DNA from: CAZOVK01 sp964583165 | GTDB taxonomy: Bacteria; Bacillota; Clostridia; Lachnospirales; WRAX01 | Length of the DNA stretch: 7,818 nt | Direction of reading: 5' to 3' | Assembly: GCA_964583165.1 (NCBI GenBank) | Contig: CAZOVK010000091.1 | Span: forward strand, 1-7,818 | Part shown: in pieces, positions 1 to 3,396 of the stretch | Numbering within the stretch: position 1 is the first letter of the stretch | Layout: each line of letters opens with the position of its first letter | Notes under the pieces: generated by a model | What the model saw: the letters and a program-made list of their open reading frames with translations, nothing else | Databases searched by the model: none | Told to the model about the DNA's origin: nothing | Translations under genes and position numbers: made by a program

Positions 1-869
1 CAGAAATCGCGAATTACGAAAACTGTCAGATTCGTGACGGTGTGGCTATGGTACGTTTCATGAAATGGCTCAAAGAAACAGCTGTCAAGCCTGACGCTGA
101 AATCTATGAGTCTGATATTCATGAAAAGGTTGACAGTTTCCGCCAAATGGGCGAAAACTACCACGGCCCCAGCTTTAACACCATAGCCGCGTATATGGCA
201 AACGCCGCGATGATGCATTATAGCCCTCAACCGGGCGCTTGCGCACAGGTTGTCGCGGGTGGCTCTCTACTCGTTGACACAGGTGGTCAATACCTAGACG
301 GCACAACCGATACTACCCGCACGTACATGCTCGGTGACGTTTGTCAAGAGCTTAAACGCGACTTCACTCTCGTGCTAAAATCACATATCGCAATGGCACG
401 CGCAAAATTCCTTTACGGCGCAACAGGCCGCCACTTAGACGTTATCGCGCGCCAACCTGTCTGGGAGTTGGGCATTGATTACAAATGCGGCACGGGTCAC
501 GGTATCGGTTTCATGCTCGCCGTCCACGAAGGGCCTGTTCGCCTTGCCAAAGACGGTCAAGACGTCGCGATTGAAAAGGGTATGATGCTCACGAACGAAC
601 CCGGTATATACAAAGAGGGCGTTTGGGGCATCCGTACAGAAAACATCATACTCGCAACAGACTACATGAAAACACCGGACGGCACGTTTATGCAGTTCGC
701 TACAGTGAGTTACAACCCGATAGACATTGACGGCATTCTACCCGAAATGCTTACGGCCGACGAAAAACTGTGGATAAACGAGTACCACAAGACTGTCTAC
801 GCTAAGTTATCGCCGTGCTTGAACGAGGAAGAAAGAAGCTTCCTTGCGCGATATACACGGGAAATTTAG
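1..869 (+). CDS. Xaa-Pro aminopeptidase (M24 family), 3' part, 5'-truncated by window edge
   Basis: Metallo-aminopeptidase that removes an N-terminal residue preceding proline, probably cytoplasmic. The reading frame is open from base 3 (EIANYENCQIRDGVAMVRF), so the GTG at 42 is an internal codon and the real start lies outside the window. All five M24 metal ligands are visible: Asp (codon 276-278, in VDTGGQY), Asp (309-311, in GTTDTTRT), His (498-500, in GTGHGIGF), Glu (597-599, in TNEPGIY) and Glu (639-641, in IRTENI). The GPSFNTIAAYMANAAMMHY segment and the C-terminal WINEYHKTVY region resemble the long, roughly 600-residue, three-domain aminopeptidase P type (as in human XPNPEP1), which ends in a small M24_C domain. 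About 288 residues are visible, consistent with the catalytic half. No terminator separates the gene from the small-RNA promoter at 905. The family is certain; the exact subtype is inferred. Confidence 0.93.
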   Translation, partial: EIANYENCQIRDGVAMVRFMKWLKETAVKPDAEIYESDIHEKVDSFRQMGENYHGPSFNTIAAYMANAAMMHYSPQPGACAQVVAGGSLLVDTGGQYLDGTTDTTRTYMLGDVCQELKRDFTLVLKSHIAMARAKFLYGATGRHLDVIARQPVWELGIDYKCGTGHGIGFMLAVHEGPVRLAKDGQDVAIEKGMMLTNEPGIYKEGVWGIRTENIILATDYMKTPDGTFMQFATVSYNPIDIDGILPEMLTADEKLWINEYHKTVYAKLSPCLNEEERSFLARYTREI

Positions 870-904
870 AGAGCTTCCGGCTTGTCAAAGCATGAATTTT
901 GTTG

Positions 905-933
905 TTTACAATACGAGTATATTATGATAGAAT
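905..933 (+). promoter_or_regulatory. Promoter of antisense RNA A1
   Basis: A -35 TTTACA (905-910) and a -10 TAGAAT (928-933) are separated by 17 bp, giving a predicted start near 940. The site is conserved in copies 2 and 3, where the -10 is TACAAT. Confidence 0.65.
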
Positions 934-939
934 GTGATT

Positions 940-1073
940 AGATTAAAAGAGAGAGTGATGGTTGCGTCCACCTCTCCCTCAGTACACGACCGCTTAAAGG
1001 GCGGTTAGGTTGGCATTTATTTCTAAACTGCAGAAATAGCCGCACACCTAAGGCACGGGGCGGCTATTTTATT
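940..1073 (+). ncRNA. Putative type I antitoxin RNA A1
   Basis: Predicted RNA of about 134 nt, convergent with the peptide gene at 1064-1168. Visible structure, in order: a 5' hairpin (arms GAGAGAGTGATGG 949-961 and 968-980, about 10 of 13 positions pairing); a second hairpin ACCGC/GCGGT (989-993 with 1001-1005); a mostly single-stranded stretch 1006-1033; and the intrinsic terminator 1034-1069. The single-stranded stretch contains TTAG and TGGCATTTATT, an imperfect direct repeat of the DNA over the toxin start (1161-1178). In RNA this means potential pairing with the toxin ribosome binding site, here with one mismatch. The role follows from comparison with known convergent loci (Fst/RNAII, TxpA/RatA, BsrG/SR4). 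No coding potential was seen. Confidence 0.7.
1034..1069. terminator. Shared bidirectional terminator, unit A1
   Basis: A perfect 10-bp stem, AAATAGCCGC (1034-1043) with GCGGCTATTT (1060-1069), and a 16-nt loop. The plus strand continues TTATTG after the stem; the minus strand has only a short, interrupted U stretch. It probably ends the antisense RNA more efficiently than the toxin mRNA. The toxin stop codon lies inside the stem. Confidence 0.75.
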
Positions 1074-1168
1074 GCCAACTGTATTATAAATACTATCAAC
1101 GTTATCAGCGAGCACAAGAATGTACCCCCTGTAAACAACAGAATCAGTATTTTATATGTCTTAGTCAT
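1064..1168 (-). CDS. Holin-like type I toxin peptide A1, 34 aa
   Basis: A 34-residue peptide beginning MTKTYKILIL, with a hydrophobic core (LLFTGGTFLCSLITLIVFII) that should form one membrane helix, and ending QLAIK. The pattern of a short polar N-terminus, then a YxxL-like stretch, FGG/TFL and LITLIV, resembles the Bacillota 'putative holin-like toxin' peptides (Pfam Hol_Tox; relatives of TxpA and BsrG). Such peptides insert in the cytoplasmic membrane and are toxic when over-produced. The start is fixed by GGAGGTGA (minus strand, 1181-1174), five bases before ATG. The protein is identical to A3 except Leu versus Val at residue 31. Its own promoter, a hairpin over the ribosome binding site and a convergent antisense RNA support a type I toxin. 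Toxicity is inferred. Confidence 0.78.
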   Translation of the reverse strand: MTKTYKILILLFTGGTFLCSLITLIVFIIQLAIK

Positions 1169-1173
1169 GGCCT

Positions 1174-1193
1174 TCACCTCCGTTCTAAGGAGG
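1174..1193 (-). promoter_or_regulatory. Ribosome binding site with sequestering hairpin, toxin A1
   Basis: In the toxin mRNA, CCUCC (1193-1189) lies seven bases upstream of the GGAGG (1181-1177) that forms the Shine-Dalgarno site. The two can pair as a 5-bp stem and mask the site. The same arrangement occurs in copies 2 and 3. Known type I toxin mRNAs such as bsrG also fold to hide their ribosome binding site. Confidence 0.6.
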
Positions 1194-1230
1194 CTCAACC
1201 TTTGCCGCTCTTTTGCGCCTGTGCATAATG

Positions 1231-1260
1231 ATTATAGCACAACATGGCTGTTTATGTCAA
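1231..1260 (-). promoter_or_regulatory. Promoter of toxin A1 mRNA
   Basis: On the minus strand, TTGACA (1260-1255) and TATAAT (1236-1231) are separated by 18 bp. This is a full sigma-A consensus, predicting a start near 1224 and a 5' leader of about 55 nt. Confidence 0.8.
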
Positions 1261-1296
1261 AAGATTAAACTCATTAAGAGATTTTTGATTTCAATG

Positions 1297-1325
1297 TTTA
1301 CAACGTGAGTATAATGTGGTACAAT
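1297..1325 (+). promoter_or_regulatory. Promoter of antisense RNA A2
   Basis: TTTACA (1297-1302), 17 bp, TACAAT (1320-1325). An alternative -10, TATAAT, lies at 1310-1315 but is paired only with a poor TTGATT 19 bp upstream. Confidence 0.65.
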
Positions 1326-1331
1326 GTGATT

Positions 1332-1348
1332 AGATTAAAAGAGAGAGT
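1332..1348 (+). ncRNA. 5' end of antisense RNA A2, cut by assembly gap
   Basis: Only the first ~17 nt remain, ending in GAGAGAGT, which is the start of the 5' hairpin in copies 1 and 3. The rest of the RNA, its terminator and the toxin coding region are lost in the N run. Confidence 0.6.
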
Positions 1349-1448
1349 NNNNNNNNNNNNNNNNNNNNNNNNNNNNNNNNNNNNNNNNNNNNNNNNNNNN
1401 NNNNNNNNNNNNNNNNNNNNNNNNNNNNNNNNNNNNNNNNNNNNNNNN
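1349..1448. other. Assembly gap of 100 N inside repeat copy 2
   Basis: Exactly 100 unknown bases. In copy 1 the matching stretch (957-1171) is 215 bases, so the gap size is probably a placeholder. The gap starts in the RNA hairpin and ends between the toxin start codon and its ribosome binding site. Confidence 0.97.
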
Positions 1449-1450
1449 TT

Positions 1451-1471
1451 TCACCTCCGTTCATAAGGAGG
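1451..1471 (-). promoter_or_regulatory. Ribosome binding site hairpin of toxin A2 (coding part lost in gap)
   Basis: Minus-strand GGAGGTGA (1458-1451) is preceded by CCTCC (1471-1467), the same masking hairpin as in copies 1 and 3. It implies that a third toxin gene lies in the gap. Confidence 0.6.
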
Positions 1472-1508
1472 CTCAACCATTGCCGCTCTTTTGCGCCTGT
1501 GCATAATG

Positions 1509-1538
1509 ATTATAGCACAAATTGGCATTTTATGTCAA
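1509..1538 (-). promoter_or_regulatory. Promoter of toxin A2 mRNA
   Basis: Minus-strand TTGACA (1538-1533), 18 bp, TATAAT (1514-1509). Same consensus and spacing as A1. Confidence 0.78.
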
Positions 1539-1574
1539 ACGATTAAACGCATTAAGAGATTTTTGATTTCGATG

Positions 1575-1603
1575 TTTACAACGTGAGTATAATGTGGTAC
1601 AAT
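1575..1603 (+). promoter_or_regulatory. Promoter of antisense RNA A3
   Basis: TTTACA (1575-1580), 17 bp, TACAAT (1598-1603), predicting a start near 1610. Confidence 0.65.
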
Positions 1604-1609
1604 GTGATT

Positions 1610-1745
1610 AGATTAAAAGAGAGAGTGATGGGTGGCACCATCCCTCCCTCAGTACACGACCGCTTAAAAGGCGGTTAGGTTGGCTTTTATTTCTAAACTA
1701 CAGAAATAGCCGCGCACCTATGGCGAGTGGGGCGGCTATTTTATT
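1610..1745 (+). ncRNA. Putative type I antitoxin RNA A3
   Basis: Predicted RNA of about 136 nt with the same plan as A1: a 5' hairpin (1619-1631 with 1638-1650, 11 of 13 positions pairing), a second hairpin ACCGC/GCGGT (1659-1663 with 1671-1675), a single-stranded segment, then the terminator 1704-1741. The single-stranded segment TGGCTTTTATT (1681-1691) can pair without a break, counting G-U, with the toxin mRNA GGUGAAAGCCA that spans the Shine-Dalgarno site and the A of AUG (minus strand, 1850-1840). UUAG (1675-1678) can pair with CUAA in codons 2-3, although its first U is also the last base of the second hairpin. The antitoxin role is inferred from this complementarity and the convergent layout. 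Confidence 0.72.
1704..1741. terminator. Shared bidirectional terminator, unit A3
   Basis: AAATAGCCGC (1704-1713) pairs perfectly with GCGGCTATTT (1732-1741), with an 18-nt loop. The plus strand has T-rich sequence after the stem. The toxin A3 stop codon (minus strand, 1738-1736) is in the stem. Confidence 0.75.
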
Positions 1746-1840
1746 GCTACTTGTATTATGAATACTATCAGCGTTATCAGCGAGCACAAGAATGTACCCC
1801 CTGTAAACAACAGAATCAGTATTTTATACGTCTTAGTCAT
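1736..1840 (-). CDS. Holin-like type I toxin peptide A3, 34 aa
   Basis: A 34-residue single-helix membrane peptide, the same as A1 except Val at residue 31 (ending FIIQVAIK). The start ATG is preceded by GGAGGTGA (1853-1846) at five bases. Codons differ from A1 at synonymous positions (for example Thr4 ACG versus ACA, Phe27 TTC versus TTT), so the peptide has been kept while the DNA diverged; this argues for a real gene. An open frame on the opposite strand over this region (from 1758) is a shadow. Membrane insertion and toxicity are inferred from the holin-like toxin family. Confidence 0.8.
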   Translation of the reverse strand: MTKTYKILILLFTGGTFLCSLITLIVFIIQVAIK

Positions 1841-1845
1841 GGCTT

Positions 1846-1866
1846 TCACCTCCGTTCATAAGGAGG
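1846..1866 (-). promoter_or_regulatory. Ribosome binding site with sequestering hairpin, toxin A3
   Basis: CCTCC (1866-1862) pairs with GGAGG (1853-1849) in the toxin mRNA across an eight-base loop. The UU and AA flanking the loop can extend the stem with a one-base bulge. Confidence 0.6.
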
Positions 1867-1903
1867 CTCAACCATTGCCGCTCTTTTGCGCCTGTGCACA
1901 ACG

Positions 1904-1933
1904 AGTATATCACAATATGGCAATTTATGTCAA
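1904..1933 (-). promoter_or_regulatory. Promoter of toxin A3 mRNA
   Basis: Minus-strand TTGACA (1933-1928), 18 bp, TATACT (1909-1904). It has one deviation from the -10 found in A1 and A2, so this copy may be slightly weaker. Confidence 0.72.
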
Positions 1934-1992
1934 CCGACTAAATAGGAATAATACCGCATGTTGAATAATAGTTTGAACAAGCAATGGATTTA

Positions 1993-1999
1993 GGAGGGG
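1993..1999 (+). promoter_or_regulatory. Ribosome binding site that fixes a TTG start
   Basis: GGAGGGG at 1993-1999 sits five bases before the TTG at 2005. It lies inside the longer frame that would begin at ATG 1984, and that ATG has no Shine-Dalgarno sequence in front of it. Confidence 0.75.
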
Positions 2000-2004
2000 T
2001 TGTT

Positions 2005-2499
2005 TTGTCACACGCAGTAATAGACTTTTTATCACGCTTTGGGCTGAATAGCGGGTTAATTGTTTTCATTATCTCATGTTTGCCGCTGCTGGAGCTTCGT
2101 TTGGGGCTTGTCGCGGCGGCGATTTTGAAGGTACCGTTTTGGGAAGCGGCCGTCATTTGCTACATAGGGAATATCTTGCCCATACCTTTTATCTTGCTGT
2201 TTATTAAACAGATTTTCAAACTCATGCGCCGATTCGGGATTTTCCCGAGGCTTGTGGATTGGCTGGAAGCACGCGCCGATAAAAAGGGCGCCGGTGTTGT
2301 TGACAAGAAATATATGGGATTGTTTTTGTTTGTGGCACTGCCGATACCGGGAACGGGCGCTTGGATGGGCGCTCTCATAGCGTCACTGTTGAATATGGAC
2401 GTGAAGCGCACGTTTTTAACGATTGCGGCGGGTGTTTTGTGCTGTGAAGTTATCATGCTGACGCTGACATACTTTATACCGGGCATGTTCGGATTTTAG
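2005..2499 (+). CDS. Small multidrug export family (Sm_multidrug_ex) membrane protein
   Basis: A 164-residue integral membrane protein of the Sm_multidrug_ex family (Pfam PF06695, COG2426). The name is historical and the substrate is not established. Features, counted from the TTG start: PLLELRLGL (27-35), with the family's conserved E-L-R after the first helix; a second helix with GNILPIPFIL (55-64); a cytoplasmic-looking basic stretch with DWLEARADKKG (85-95); the hallmark ALPIPGTGAWMG (111-122) starting the third membrane region; and a last helix near 137-158. The start is TTG at 2005 rather than ATG at 1984, because GGAGGGG lies five bases before the TTG. Length is normal for the family. 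The gene lies head-to-head with toxin A3, with no convincing promoter between them, and 81 bp before the ABC ATPase. Confidence 0.88.
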   Translation: MSHAVIDFLSRFGLNSGLIVFIISCLPLLELRLGLVAAAILKVPFWEAAVICYIGNILPIPFILLFIKQIFKLMRRFGIFPRLVDWLEARADKKGAGVVDKKYMGLFLFVALPIPGTGAWMGALIASLLNMDVKRTFLTIAAGVLCCEVIMLTLTYFIPGMFGF

Positions 2500-2513
2500 T
2501 ATTTTCTTAATAT

Positions 2514-2542
2514 TTGAGTGAAACAATATGCTTATCTATAGC
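2514..2542 (+). promoter_or_regulatory. Possible promoter of the ABC cluster
   Basis: TTGAGT (2514-2519), 17 bp, TATAGC (2537-2542), about 40 bases upstream of the ATPase start. The match is moderate; transcription could instead come through from the upstream gene, because no terminator is visible after 2499. Confidence 0.3.
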
Positions 2543-2580
2543 GTTTATTGTTATATGGTGAAGTTTGCTCGGAGGTGAGG

Positions 2581-3375
2581 ATGGGAAATATTGTCGTAGA
2601 ACTGAAGAATGTTTCAAAGATTTACAAGATGGGCGATGAACGTATTGTCGCGCTCAATGACATCAATCTTTCGTTTGAGCAGGGCAAGATTTATTGCCTT
2701 CTTGGCGTGTCTGGCTCAGGAAAGAGCACGATGTTGAACCTAATAGCCGGTCTGGAGAAACCGACTAAAGGGCAGATAATTTTTAACGGCGAACACATGG
2801 AGAAGCTCAGCGAAAAGAAGCTTGCGCTGTTTAGACAACGCTACATAGGGTTTGTATTTCAACAATACAATCTCTTGCCGACGCTGACGGCTTTAGAGAA
2901 CGTGAGTTTGCCTTTGATATTCAAGAAAGTGGGCTTTAAGAAGCGCAAGGAGCAGGCAAAATTGATGTTAAAGGCAGTTGGCTTAGAGAATCGCTCCAAA
3001 CACAAGCCAAACCAGATGTCGGGTGGTCAACAACAGCGCGTATCGATAGCGCGTGCGTTCGTGAACAACCCGAGCGTCGTGTTTGCAGACGAGCCGACAG
3101 GGAATCTCGATACCAAAACGACATACGACATGATGGGTCTGATTATCAGTATTGCGCGTGAACACAATCAAACGCTTATAATCGTCACGCACAACCTTGA
3201 ACTGGCCGCATACGCTGACCAAATCATTCATATCAGGGACGGTATGGTCGAAAAGGTCGAAGAGAATGAGGCGCTTGCGCCCTATCACCATTTAGAGGCC
3301 GCAAAGCCAAAAGATGCAGAGATAGCCGAAGAAGCGGTTGCTACAGAATCAACGAGCGAAACAGAATCTGTATAG
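2581..3375 (+). CDS. ABC transporter ATP-binding protein, MacB/LolD/FtsE type
   Basis: A 264-residue cytoplasmic ATPase that should dimerise under the permease at 5879-7225. Motifs, from ATG 2581: Walker A GVSGSGKST (42-50), Q-loop Gln94 in FVFQQYNLLP, signature MSGGQQQR (146-153), Walker B VVFADEP (166-172), D-loop GNLD (174-177) and switch His204 in IIVTHN. FVFQQYNLLPTLTALENV is typical of the lipoprotein-release/macrolide-export subfamily (LolD, MacB, YknY). ATG 2581 is chosen because GGAGGTGA (2571-2578) ends two bases before it; a longer frame from TTG 2548 has no such signal. Residues 230-264 form an acidic, Ala/Glu/Ser-rich tail after the catalytic domain, longer than in ordinary LolD-type subunits. 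The next gene follows after 21 bp. Confidence 0.93.
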   Translation: MGNIVVELKNVSKIYKMGDERIVALNDINLSFEQGKIYCLLGVSGSGKSTMLNLIAGLEKPTKGQIIFNGEHMEKLSEKKLALFRQRYIGFVFQQYNLLPTLTALENVSLPLIFKKVGFKKRKEQAKLMLKAVGLENRSKHKPNQMSGGQQQRVSIARAFVNNPSVVFADEPTGNLDTKTTYDMMGLIISIAREHNQTLIIVTHNLELAAYADQIIHIRDGMVEKVEENEALAPYHHLEAAKPKDAEIAEEAVATESTSETESV

Positions 3376-3396
3376 TTTCTATAAGAGGAGTGGGGT

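Larger units (their letters stand above)
905..1941. repeat. Tandem array of a ~392-bp toxin/antisense-RNA unit, three copies (family A)
   Basis: Copy 1 spans about 905-1296, copy 2 about 1297-1574 (it contains the 100-N gap) and copy 3 about 1575-1941. The same landmark, TTTACA, lies at 905, 1297 and 1575. Copies 1 and 3 are nearly identical over the RNA, terminator, peptide gene and both promoters. Homology fades just after the minus-strand -35 of copy 3. There are no transposase genes or terminal inverted repeats, so this is a tandem duplication of a small locus rather than an insertion sequence. Confidence 0.9.

Noticed and set aside
949..1069. Riboswitch or T-box leader
   Set aside because: The structured RNA is followed by a terminator and a convergent gene rather than a downstream coding region on the same strand, and it shows no recognisable riboswitch core.
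905..1941. CRISPR array or insertion sequence
   Set aside because: The repeated unit is about 392 bp with internal genes, not short repeats with unique spacers, and there is no transposase or terminal inverted repeat.
1758..1964. Plus-strand open frame of 68 codons in array copy 3
   Set aside because: It is the reverse side of toxin A3 and its leader, has no ribosome binding site, and the matching frame in copy 1 lacks its ATG (ATA at the same position, 1086-1088).
1984..2004. ATG 1984 as the start of the Sm_multidrug_ex protein
   Set aside because: No Shine-Dalgarno sequence precedes it, and GGAGGGG inside this stretch is placed correctly for the TTG at 2005.
2548..2580. TTG 2548 as the start of the ABC ATPase
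   Set aside because: The extra 11 residues are encoded by the leader that contains the ribosome binding site GGAGGTGA for ATG 2581.
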